NCBI GenBank assembly: GCA_002432085.1
Contig: DJFN01000052.1
Coordinates: 9,113 to 14,471 of the forward strand
Direction of reading: 5' to 3'
From: Flavobacteriales bacterium UBA5871
GTDB taxonomy: Bacteria > Bacteroidota > Bacteroidia > Flavobacteriales_D > Crocinitomicaceae
DNA length: 5,359 bases
Shown: one piece after another, positions 1 to 5,359 of the stretch
Position numbering within the stretch: position 1 is the stretch's first letter
Layout of the letters: every line of letters starts with the position of its first letter
Notes under the pieces: generated by a model
Seen by the model: only the letters and a program-made list of their open reading frames with translations
What the model was told of the DNA's origin: nothing
Database searches by the model: none
Translations under genes and position numbers: made by a program

Positions 1-1186
1 CGCGCTTGTCGACCGGCCTTGAAACGAGCCCGTAATGTTTGATAGGCGTTGGACCGAAATAAGCAACATGCGTTTCAGCGAGTGAAGTGCGCGCCACATT
101 CTTCCAGTACGACAGGTTCTTGATGAATTCGCCCATCAGGTAGTCATTCAGATCGATTCCAGCCTGTTCGTCGATCGTTGTTTTCATCGCGTCGATCTCG
201 GCATCGGTTTTTCCTTGCTTTTTCATGTCGGCAACGAGCTGGTTACGGATTTCAGTCTGTTTCGCAGCTACAGCAGCTTGTTTTTGATTCAGATCGGCCC
301 TGTAGAAGTAAAACGCTTCGTTCACGAGCAATCCGTGATAATCGTGGCCCATCAAGCCATCCGGAATGCGTGGATCGTAAACCGCCGTGTCGCCCGAAGG
401 GAAGTTGAAGACCACCACATCGTTTCGCTGAAGACTTCCGAATCCTGGCAAACGCAGGTATTCGCTCGTTTCCAGAGTCGAGTAGGAGCGGATGTTCAGC
501 CACGGAATGGTGTTGTGTACCAGCGGGAATGAGAGCGGTGTTACCGGTACTTTCGGACCATAAGCCAGCTTGTTTACAAACAGGAAGTCGCCGACCAGCA
601 AGGTTTTCTCCATGGAACCCGTCGGAATCTGGAACGGCTCGAATACGTACGTACGGATAATACTTGCGGCAACGAGCGCAAACAAAATGGAATCACCCCA
701 TTCCTTGAATTTGGATTTCTTTCCCGGTTTGTTGGAACGGAAGCTCAGCAGCATCGCGATCGCGTGACCAAGAACAGGTAGCGAAAGGAACAATACGGCG
801 TGATCACCGTTGGTGCGTGCGTGTACTTCTTTCGGATTTGCCCAGTTCGTGTCCGGAACGGCATGAATGTTCTGATCGTTGGCGATTTTCCAGAGAATCA
901 GGTACGGAAAGAAAATTCCCTGTAAGGTATCGCCGAGCGTAAAGAATCCGAAACGACGGATGTAGCTTACGTTCGCCACCATCCACATAATGATATGAAC
1001 ACCCGGGAAGATCATCAGCAGCGACCACCAGGGCTTGTGGGAGCCGGCTTTGAACACGACGTAGTAGTTCAGTCCCGGAATAAAAGCTTTCCAGCCCGGC
1101 TGACCGATGCGTTCGAAGCTTTTCCACCATATGGCGAGAACCGGATGGACGATCAGAAGGAAAATATAGAAATAGAGTGCGTTCAT
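1..1186 (-). CDS. lepB: Signal peptidase I, Bacteroidota type, 3' end cut off by window edge
   Basis: Membrane-bound serine protease that cleaves signal peptides from exported proteins on the outer face of the inner membrane. 395 codons are visible and no stop is reached. Seen: hydrophobic stretches at about residues 3-20, 54-73, 129-147 and 166-179; a GWKAFIPGLN motif at 31-40 like the DUF5684-type N-terminal region found in this phylum; then the catalytic-serine box IPTGSMEKTLLVGD (187-200), with nucleophile Ser191 followed by Met192. R-N-DVVVFNFP (254-263) matches the RGDIVVFKYP box of the E. coli enzyme. Between this and the window edge lies a long insertion with a charged, probably helical stretch (about 299-345). 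The catalytic lysine, in YIKR of E. coli LepB, is not in the window; RPVDKR at 390-395 suggests it follows shortly. The ATG starts 3 bases after the dapB stop, with no Shine-Dalgarno, so it is probably co-transcribed. The family is certain; completeness cannot be judged. Confidence 0.95.
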   Translation of the reverse strand, partial: MNALYFYIFLLIVHPVLAIWWKSFERIGQPGWKAFIPGLNYYVVFKAGSHKPWWSLLMIFPGVHIIMWMVANVSYIRRFGFFTLGDTLQGIFFPYLILWKIANDQNIHAVPDTNWANPKEVHARTNGDHAVLFLSLPVLGHAIAMLLSFRSNKPGKKSKFKEWGDSILFALVAASIIRTYVFEPFQIPTGSMEKTLLVGDFLFVNKLAYGPKVPVTPLSFPLVHNTIPWLNIRSYSTLETSEYLRLPGFGSLQRNDVVVFNFPSGDTAVYDPRIPDGLMGHDYHGLLVNEAFYFYRADLNQKQAAVAAKQTEIRNQLVADMKKQGKTDAEIDAMKTTIDEQAGIDLNDYLMGEFIKNLSYWKNVARTSLAETHVAYFGPTPIKHYGLVSRPVDKR

Positions 1187-1189
1187 AGA

Positions 1190-1909
1190 TTAGATTGCAA
1201 GTACGTCGCGCATGGTGAAAAGTCCTTTTTTGTCTTTCAGGAATTCGGCAGCTACTACCGCTCCCAAAGCAAAACCCTTTCGGTTGTGCGCTTCATGGGT
1301 TAATGTCAATGTATCGATATCCGAAGAATAACGGATCTCGTGGGTTCCCGGAACGTCCGGCTCACGGATCGCAATGATCTTCAGTGCTCCCGGATTTACA
1401 GGTGCGCTTTCTTCAACGCAGTCCCAGGAAGTATATTGCTGGTGTTGTGAAATGATTCCTTCGGCCAGTGTTACTGCGGTTCCGCTTGGAGCATCCAGCT
1501 TCTGGAGGTGATGAATTTCTTCGATCGAAGCAATGTAATCGGTTTGAGGCGACATCAGGCGAGCGAGCTCTTCGTTCAGACGAAACAGGATATTTACGCC
1601 TATGCTGAAGTTGGACGCGTGCAGTAATGAACCGCTGTGCTGTTCAACGAGCTGCGTGACTTCCGGCAACTGTTCTTGCCAGGCTGTCGTGCCCACCACA
1701 ACAGGAACGTTCTGTTCCAGGCAAGCCTTCATGTGTTTCAACGCCAGAGCAGGCTGTGAGAATTCGATGGCCACATCGGCCGAAGGCAGATCTGTGCTTT
1801 CGATAGGCTGTTGTGAATTAACAGTATAAACAATGGTGTGTCCGCGTTCCAAAGCAATTGCTTCTATCGCTTTTCCCATTTTTCCGTATCCGATCAGTCC
1901 GATTTTCAT
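1190..1909 (-). CDS. dapB: 4-hydroxy-tetrahydrodipicolinate reductase
   Basis: Cytoplasmic enzyme of the lysine/diaminopimelate pathway; it reduces 4-hydroxy-tetrahydrodipicolinate to tetrahydrodipicolinate with NAD(P)H. The product has 239 residues, shorter than the 273 of E. coli DapB but usual for this phylum. Seen: Rossmann glycine motif GYGKMG (7-12); VVVGTT (70-75), which lines the nicotinamide site; NFSIGVN (100-106); and the family signature EIHHLQKLDAPSGTA (131-145). In the signature, His133 and Lys137 correspond by alignment to the catalytic His159 and Lys163 of E. coli. GTHEI (188-192) belongs to the C-terminal substrate domain. No key residue is missing. It begins 26 bases after the DUF5683 stop and ends 3 bases before lepB. 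A TATTTTTG sequence just upstream could be an internal -7 box, but no -33 element accompanies it. Confidence 0.97.
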   Translation of the reverse strand: MKIGLIGYGKMGKAIEAIALERGHTIVYTVNSQQPIESTDLPSADVAIEFSQPALALKHMKACLEQNVPVVVGTTAWQEQLPEVTQLVEQHSGSLLHASNFSIGVNILFRLNEELARLMSPQTDYIASIEEIHHLQKLDAPSGTAVTLAEGIISQHQQYTSWDCVEESAPVNPGALKIIAIREPDVPGTHEIRYSSDIDTLTLTHEAHNRKGFALGAVVAAEFLKDKKGLFTMRDVLAI

Positions 1910-1919
1910 AATGTGCGAA

Positions 1920-1927
1920 CAAAAATA
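1920..1927 (-). promoter_or_regulatory. Isolated -7-like box before dapB
   Basis: The minus strand reads TATTTTTG, a perfect match to TAnnTTTG, in the 26-base gap before dapB. There is no TTG at the expected distance upstream (positions 1947-1950 read CCAC on the minus strand), and a transcript would start only a few bases before the dapB ATG, making it almost leaderless. The gap is T-rich, so chance is a good explanation. Confidence 0.18.
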
Positions 1928-1935
1928 AACAAACT

Positions 1936-2505
1936 CTAAAGTCGTGGTGGTTTTGAATGAAAATTAAGACGCATGCTGACTCCGGGCGTATAGCCGGTCA
2001 GAACCACGGGATGAAAGGAAAGGCTTAAGTCTTCGCTCACGTCGAAATTGACAAAATGAGCTTCTACACCGGCGTCGACGACATTCAAAAGGTACACCAA
2101 TCCGAATCCGATAATGCACATATCGCGGTTATTTCGTGCCGATGTATACAGCGTTAACAAGCCCGCATCGTCGTATTGAATGTATTTATCGCTGGGCGGC
2201 TCGTTTTTCTGACGATTCTCATATTCATCGCGCAGCTCGTTTTTGAGCATGTTGTTCTTGATCATGAAATAGCCGGTAGCGCCCAGTCCTGCATAGATCA
2301 GCGGCACTTTCCAGAAAGCCTTCTTTTTGCCTTTCGGCATCGCGATGTGATTGTAAACCTGCCCGGCGCCGGGAACAACGGCAGAAAAAATAACGGCTTT
2401 TTTGACCGAATGCCTGTTCGTGTCCGCTAACACTGCTGTGGAATCCGTCTGGGAAAATCCATGACAGGCACACAACAGAAAGCAAACGAGGACAAGCGGC
2501 CGCAT
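1936..2505 (-). CDS. DUF5683 domain protein, exported or membrane-associated, function unknown
   Basis: Conserved Bacteroidota protein of 189 residues with no established function. Residues 1-19 look like a Sec signal peptide (hydrophobic core LVLVCFLLC, then HGFSQ). An LCAC sequence at 11-14 resembles a lipobox, but Cys at -2 is unusual, so a lipoprotein is only possible. The domain begins with KKAVIFSAVVPGAGQVYN (35-52), the hallmark of the family, followed by basic PKGKKK (57-62) and a hydrophobic stretch WKVPLIYAGLGATGYFMI (65-82). A charged linker at 88-107 precedes RNNRD (124-128) and a second hydrophobic stretch at about 129-145 that runs into DAGVEAHF (144-151). The C-terminus, FDVSEDLSLSFHPV (154-167) and GVSMRLNF (175-182), looks like beta structure. 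It starts 8 bases after parB, in the usual place between parB and dapB. Its position suggests an envelope role, but that is inference. Confidence 0.88.
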   Translation of the reverse strand: MRPLVLVCFLLCACHGFSQTDSTAVLADTNRHSVKKAVIFSAVVPGAGQVYNHIAMPKGKKKAFWKVPLIYAGLGATGYFMIKNNMLKNELRDEYENRQKNEPPSDKYIQYDDAGLLTLYTSARNNRDMCIIGFGLVYLLNVVDAGVEAHFVNFDVSEDLSLSFHPVVLTGYTPGVSMRLNFHSKPPRL

Positions 2506-2513
2506 AGCTGCGA

Positions 2514-3416
2514 TTATTTGTTCAGCAACTCGATGATGCGATTCAGGTCTACCTCGGAAGAGAAGTTGATCACGATCTTGCCATTTCCCTGGTTGCTTTT
2601 CTTGATTTCCACTTTCGAGGAAATCCGGTCGCTCAGGTGCAGACGGAACACTTCCTGCGAAGCGCTGATGCTGGCGGAAGGAGTTGGCTTAACAGCAGTC
2701 GGCTCGGAAGCCTGACGGGATTCGCCTGTACGGATCAGCTCTTCGATTTCGCGAACGGAAAGCTGGAAGTCGATGATCTGACGGTACAACTCCAACTGGC
2801 GTTTTTCGTCGCCTGCGGATACCAGTGCACGGGCGTGGCCCATAGAGATCAGGTTATCGCGAACGCCCAGCTGGATTTCAGCAGGCAGTTTCAGCAAACG
2901 CAGTAGGTTGGTGATGCTGGAACGGCTTTTGGCAATTTTCTGGCTCAGCTGATCCTGTGTGAGGTTGCACTCATCGATCAGTCGCTGGTAGGACAAAGCG
3001 ATTTCAATGGCATTCAGGTCTTCGCGCTGGATATTCTCCACAAGCGCCATTTCCAGCATCGTCTGGTCGTTGGCAACGCGAACGTAGGCCGGAACTTCTT
3101 TCAATCCTGCCATCTGGGAAGCCCTGAAACGGCGTTCACCGGAGATCAGCTGGTATTTATCACGTCCGAGCTTGCGCACGGTCAGCGGCTGGATAATGCC
3201 ATGCACGCTGATGGATTCACTCAGTTCGCGCAGCGCTTCCTTTTCAAAGTTGGAGCGCGGGTTGAACGGGTTTGCCTCGATCGAAGTGATCGCAAGCAGC
3301 ATTACACCGCCCATAACTTCAGCAGGCTGTGTAGTAGTGATATCCGTAGCGGCGTTATCGAGCAGGGCACCGAGGCCACGACCCAACGCGGAACGTTTTT
3401 TAGGATTGGAAGTCAT
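2514..3416 (-). CDS. parB: Chromosome partitioning protein ParB
   Basis: DNA-binding CTPase clamp that loads at parS sites near the replication origin, spreads, and stimulates the ParA ATPase. The 300-residue length is typical of chromosomal ParB. Seen in order: basic N-terminal peptide KKRSALGRGLGALL (6-19), the ParA-contacting type; the CTP-binding domain with NPFNPR (49-54), GIIQPL (73-78, box I), GERRFRA (93-99, box II) and ENIQREDLN (127-135, box III); the helix-turn-helix at about 152-178 (LTQDQLSQKIAKSRSSITN...); GHARALV (193-199); a Ser/Pro/Thr-rich linker at about 232-252; and a C-terminal dimerisation domain ending IIELLNK. All key CTPase motifs are present. The start overlaps the end of parA by 17 bases in another frame, which suggests translational coupling. 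No sequence with a CACGTG-core parS was found in the window. Confidence 0.97.
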   Translation of the reverse strand: MTSNPKKRSALGRGLGALLDNAATDITTTQPAEVMGGVMLLAITSIEANPFNPRSNFEKEALRELSESISVHGIIQPLTVRKLGRDKYQLISGERRFRASQMAGLKEVPAYVRVANDQTMLEMALVENIQREDLNAIEIALSYQRLIDECNLTQDQLSQKIAKSRSSITNLLRLLKLPAEIQLGVRDNLISMGHARALVSAGDEKRQLELYRQIIDFQLSVREIEELIRTGESRQASEPTAVKPTPSASISASQEVFRLHLSDRISSKVEIKKSNQGNGKIVINFSSEVDLNRIIELLNK

Positions 3417-4218
3417 TGTCTACCTGAAATTGTTTGTCGTTATTGGCGATTTTCGTGAGGTTATTGCGCTGCAATATCTCGCGGGCAAAATTAAGGTAAT
3501 TGATCGAACCTTTGCTTGTCGCATCGTGCATAACGATCGTTTCACCATAGCTGGGCGCTTCGCCGAGCTTGGTATTGCGGTGGATCACGGTATCGAACAC
3601 GAGATCCTGGAAGTGCGTTTTGACTTCATCCACCACCTGGTTGGCCAGTCGGAGACGGGTGTCGTACATCGTCAGAACTATGCCTTCGATCTCCAGTTGC
3701 TGGTTGAGGCGGCCCTGAACGATTTTAATGGTGTTGAGCAGCTTTCCGAGTCCTTCGAGTGCAAAGTATTCACACTGAACGGGAACCATAACGGAATCGG
3801 CTGCGGTAAGTGCATTCACGGTGATCAGACCAAGGGAAGGTGAACAGTCGATGATGATGAAATCATACTGATCGCGGATTTTGTCCAGCGCCTGCTTGAG
3901 CATGTGCTCCCGATTCGGCAGATTGATCATTTCCAGCTCGGCCCCGACAAGGTCGATGTGCGAAGGTAAAATGTCCAGATTCGGATTGTCGGTACTGATG
4001 ATCAGCTCCGACGGGTGCGTATCGTTGATAAGGCAATCGTAGATGTTACGCGTGTTCTTCGGATCCAGCCCGACACCTGAAGTAGCGTTGGCCTGCGGAT
4101 CGGCGTCCACGATCAGTGTTTTGTATTCCAGCACACCGAAACAACCACCGAGGTTGATCGCAGTCGTGGTTTTTCCAACACCCCCTTTCTGATTCGCTAT
4201 AGCGATTATTTTACCCAT
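3400..4218 (-). CDS. parA: Chromosome partitioning ATPase ParA/Soj
   Basis: Walker-type ATPase that binds nonspecific DNA as an ATP dimer and, with ParB, moves the replicated origins apart. 272 residues with no N-terminal DNA-binding extension, so it is the small Soj-like chromosomal form rather than a P1-type plasmid ParA. Seen: deviant Walker A KGGVGKTT (11-18) with signature Lys11 and Lys16; Walker A' IVDADPQ (36-42), in which Asp40 is the likely catalytic residue; Walker B IIIDCSPS (121-128); VQCEYFALEGL (147-157); MYDTRLRLANQVV (184-196); and IHRNTKLGEAPSYG (212-225). The ATG is preceded by an A-rich leader with AAAGAAAAG but no true Shine-Dalgarno. It is the first gene of the tight parA-parB-DUF5683-dapB-lepB run. 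A promoter candidate lies about 25 bases upstream of the start. Confidence 0.97.
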   Translation of the reverse strand: MGKIIAIANQKGGVGKTTTAINLGGCFGVLEYKTLIVDADPQANATSGVGLDPKNTRNIYDCLINDTHPSELIISTDNPNLDILPSHIDLVGAELEMINLPNREHMLKQALDKIRDQYDFIIIDCSPSLGLITVNALTAADSVMVPVQCEYFALEGLGKLLNTIKIVQGRLNQQLEIEGIVLTMYDTRLRLANQVVDEVKTHFQDLVFDTVIHRNTKLGEAPSYGETIVMHDATSKGSINYLNFAREILQRNNLTKIANNDKQFQVDNDFQS

Positions 4219-4243
4219 TCTTTTCTTTGGAAAAAATTTTGGT

Positions 4244-4274
4244 TAAAGATACGGTTTCCTGCCAACGTATCATC
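4244..4274 (-). promoter_or_regulatory. Weak promoter candidate for the parA operon
   Basis: On the minus strand GATG (4274-4271) is followed by 19 bases and TATCTTTA (4251-4244). This is TAnnTTTG with one mismatch in the last base, and the -33 element is ATG instead of TTG. The predicted start of transcription, near 4238, leaves an A-rich leader of about 20 bases before parA. It is weaker than the candidate above the PUR gene, so the operon may also be read from that one, since no terminator hairpin is visible between the two genes. Confidence 0.33.
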
Positions 4275-4319
4275 GTGTCGGATGCAGGTTATTTATCAAC
4301 GAAAGTGGTGTTAATAGTA

Positions 4320-4328
4320 TGTGGACAA
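4320..4328 (-). promoter_or_regulatory. DnaA-box-like sequence upstream of parA
   Basis: The minus strand reads TTGTCCACA, one base from the E. coli DnaA box TTATCCACA and identical to the form preferred in high-GC actinobacteria. It sits just after the PUR-gene stop, 102 bases before parA. A second, poorer relative, TTATCAACG (two mismatches), is at 4293-4301 on the plus strand. One-mismatch boxes are expected about once in a window of this size, so only the intergenic position makes it notable. Confidence 0.25.
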
Positions 4329-4341
4329 AGCGGCGAAATAA

Positions 4342-4656
4342 TCAGATTTCTTCCAGCGAAAAGCCTGAATAGGAGGAAGCGTTCTGATCGGATGTGTTGT
4401 TTTTCTGTAATTCCCGCGCTTTATCAATGGTTTCCTGTAGTGTATTCAGGAATTTGTCGAAATCTTCTTTATAAAGGAACAGCTTGTGCTTCTGATAAGT
4501 ATCCTGGCCGTTTTCGGATGTTTTCTTGCTTTCGGTGAGGGTAATGTAGTAATCTTTGCCACGAGTGGACTTTATATCAAAGAAATAGGTGCGTTTGCCA
4601 GCCTTTACAGATTTGGAAAATAAGTCTTCCCTGTTATCCGGTTCCATAATGAGCAT
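4342..4656 (-). CDS. PUR family (DUF3276) nucleic-acid-binding protein
   Basis: Small protein of 104 residues matching the bacterial PUR-alpha-like family (DUF3276), which is widespread in Bacteroidota and contains a single PUR repeat. PUR proteins bind single-stranded DNA and RNA; the cellular role of this bacterial branch is poorly defined. Seen: DLFSKSVKAGKRTYFFDIKS (11-30), then KDYYITLTESKK (34-45), forming the beta-sheet part, and HKLFLYKEDFDKFLNTLQETI (57-77), the helix that completes the repeat. The tail after residue 84 is polar and probably disordered. Two starts are possible: Met1 at 4656, or Met4 at 4647, which gives MEPDNRED and resembles the usual start of the family. Met1 is kept because it sits directly after AATTAAA and about 30 bases below a good promoter candidate. 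It ends 123 bases before parA, so it may or may not share a transcript with it. Confidence 0.9.
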   Translation of the reverse strand: MLIMEPDNREDLFSKSVKAGKRTYFFDIKSTRGKDYYITLTESKKTSENGQDTYQKHKLFLYKEDFDKFLNTLQETIDKARELQKNNTSDQNASSYSGFSLEEI

Positions 4657-4692
4657 TTTAATTGATTCGTTTGCAGCTTACTATGCCGCCGA

Positions 4693-4723
4693 CAAATATC
4701 CTGTTTTATTTGCTAAGTTCAAA
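4693..4723 (-). promoter_or_regulatory. Promoter candidate for the PUR-family gene
   Basis: On the minus strand TTTG (4723-4720) is followed by exactly 19 bases and then GATATTTG (4700-4693). This matches the Bacteroidota housekeeping-sigma consensus TTTG-N19-TAnnTTTG with one mismatch, at the first T of the -7 box. A transcript would start near 4687 and leave a leader of about 30 bases before the start codon at 4656. Spacing and position both fit, but the motif is short and has not been tested. Confidence 0.5.
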
Positions 4724-4862
4724 CCACTTAAAACCTGTTGCGCAAGTGAAAATTCGTAAACGGCGATTTTTAAAGAGGGCTTGCCGGAAACAAGTGAATC
4801 ATATGCAAGGTTGATTTAAGCTTGGGTTTTTCATGCTGAAACACAGAAAGAAAGGCGTTGCT

Positions 4863-4890
4863 GTTAACATTGAAAAACGAATTTGTTAAC
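4863..4890. repeat. Inverted repeat GTTAACA / TGTTAAC downstream of the basic-tailed gene
   Basis: Perfect 7-base arms at 4863-4869 and 4884-4890 flank a 14-base AT-rich spacer; the right arm lies 6 bases past the TAG stop of the upstream gene. Each arm contains the palindrome GTTAAC. As RNA it would form a weak, AT-rich stem, and no U-run follows it in the direction of transcription, so it does not look like a standard terminator. A protein-binding site is possible. The repeat is plain in the sequence; its function is unknown. Confidence 0.45.
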
Positions 4891-4896
4891 GCGGAA

Positions 4897-5359
4897 CTAA
4901 CGTTTTTTCTTCTTCGGTTTTCCACCGGTAATGACTGATTGTCCCGGCTTTGGCTCTTTGTGCCGTTTTTTCTTATTGTAACGACCCAGTGCCGTATTGT
5001 CCTCTTCTTTCGAGGCTTTCTGATCTGTTTTTGCTTGATTTTCCGTATCAGGAGTAACCGCAACGTGTACTTCCTTACCCGCCGGTGCGCCTTCGTTTGT
5101 CGGGTCTACCCATGCATTTTTCACTTCTTCTTCCTCCACTTCGCCGGTTTTCGGGTCGAGGTGGTGCATTTTCACCGTTTCGCTGTCTTTGTTCAAACCG
5201 ATGACGTCTTCGACGAGTACCCATTTGGTTCCCTGGAACTCGAGCGCATCGTAAGACATATCCGGAACATAATATTCGTAAAATCCTTCCAGGTTCGGGC
5301 TTTCAGGCGAAAGGTGGTCAAACAGAATACGTTGCTGATCTTCTTCCCAGCGAAGCGAC
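4897..5359 (-). CDS. Unrecognised protein with basic C-terminal tail, 5' end outside window
   Basis: The C-terminal 153 residues of a gene that begins beyond the right edge: the frame stays open from the last base of the window to the TAG at 4897-4899. An ATG at 5257-5259 is internal, because the codons above it read as sensible protein (WEEDQQRILFDHL, FYEYYVPDMSYDALEF). I do not recognise the family. Numbered from the first full codon, residues 1-52 look like the end of a folded domain rich in aromatics, closing with KWVLVEDVIG (45-54). Residues 62-85 have a KMHHLDPKTGEVEEEEV pattern, acidic and probably exposed. Residues 86-153 are low-complexity and polar, changing from acidic to very basic (NKKKRHKEPKPGQ, 128-140; KPKKKKR at the end). 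The tail could bind RNA, DNA or an acidic surface, or simply be a disordered end; no function is assigned. The next gene is 240 bases downstream. Confidence 0.8.
   Translation of the reverse strand, partial: SLRWEEDQQRILFDHLSPESPNLEGFYEYYVPDMSYDALEFQGTKWVLVEDVIGLNKDSETVKMHHLDPKTGEVEEEEVKNAWVDPTNEGAPAGKEVHVAVTPDTENQAKTDQKASKEEDNTALGRYNKKKRHKEPKPGQSVITGGKPKKKKR

Larger units (their letters stand above)
4657..4896. other. Intergenic region between basic-tailed gene and PUR gene
   Basis: 240 bases without a gene I can support. It holds the GTTAACA inverted repeat at its right end and the promoter candidate at 4693-4723. A minus-strand open frame crosses it (4770-5063) but overlaps the upstream gene in a different frame and has the composition of a shadow. 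No tRNA, small-RNA fold or strong terminator hairpin is evident by eye. Confidence 0.7.

Noticed and set aside
644..655. TACG tandem repeat (three copies) inside lepB
   Set aside because: Only 12 bases long and encodes the conserved residues before the serine box; no sign of a functional repeat.
1700..1716. Near-palindrome AACAGGAACGTTCTGTT inside dapB
   Set aside because: It is imperfect, includes a G-T pair, and encodes the conserved NVPVVVG segment of DapB, which is sufficient reason for the sequence.
3172..3843. Long plus-strand open frame (223 codons) across the parA/parB junction
   Set aside because: It is antisense to two certain genes with intact motifs, has no recognisable domain, and can be explained by codon use on the opposite strand.
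4770..5063. Minus-strand open frame of 97 codons overlapping the basic-tailed gene
   Set aside because: It overlaps the better-supported frame by about 165 bases, and its Lys/Arg-rich start is that frame's lysine-rich coding sequence read out of register.
5228..5239. GTTCC-CT-GGAAC as a half-matching parS site
   Set aside because: The arms resemble parS ends but the central ACGTG is absent, and it lies within coding sequence. No CACGTG core was found by eye anywhere in the window.
5257..5259. ATG as the start of a 120-residue protein
   Set aside because: The frame remains open to the window edge and the upstream codons give plausible protein, so this Met is internal to a larger gene.
1..5359. 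A previously undescribed defence, mobile or RNA-based system
   Set aside because: All long frames are explained by housekeeping or conserved Bacteroidota genes; no integrase, transposase, toxin pair, repeat array or structured RNA was seen.

Overview
The window looks like chromosomal DNA from a member of the Bacteroidota, probably a Flavobacteriales-type organism (family-level placement such as Crocinitomicaceae/Fluviicola is a guess). The grounds are: the order parA-parB-DUF5683-dapB-lepB, which is characteristic of this phylum; a DUF3276/PUR-family gene next to it; a signal peptidase I with an extra N-terminal membrane region and a long insertion; start codons without Shine-Dalgarno sequences; and promoter-like sequences of the TTTG-N19-TAnnTTTG type. 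Base composition is close to half GC. There are no mobile elements, RNA genes or CRISPR arrays that I can see.

All seven genes lie on the minus strand, so transcription runs from high to low coordinates. At the right edge (4897-5359) is the C-terminal part of an unrecognised protein with a lysine/arginine-rich tail. A 240-base gap (4657-4896) follows, holding a good promoter candidate, and then a small PUR-domain (DUF3276) gene at 4342-4656. A 123-base gap (4219-4341) carries a weaker promoter candidate and one DnaA-box-like sequence. The main operon comes next: parA (3400-4218), parB (2514-3416, overlapping parA by 17 bases), a DUF5683 membrane protein (1936-2505, 8-base gap), dapB (1190-1909, 26-base gap) and lepB (1-1186, 3-base gap, cut off by the left edge). 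Such tight spacing argues for one transcript.

The operon brings together three jobs. ParA and ParB segregate the replicated chromosome; DapB makes tetrahydrodipicolinate, needed for lysine and for diaminopimelate in peptidoglycan; LepB removes signal peptides from exported proteins. DUF5683 has no established role and is itself predicted to be exported or membrane-bound. Co-transcription would link chromosome segregation with envelope growth, but this is inference from gene order, which is already known in the phylum. I found no convincing previously undescribed system. The least explained items are the DUF5683 protein, the basic-tailed protein at the right edge, the LepB insertion, and the intergenic sites around parA and the PUR gene.
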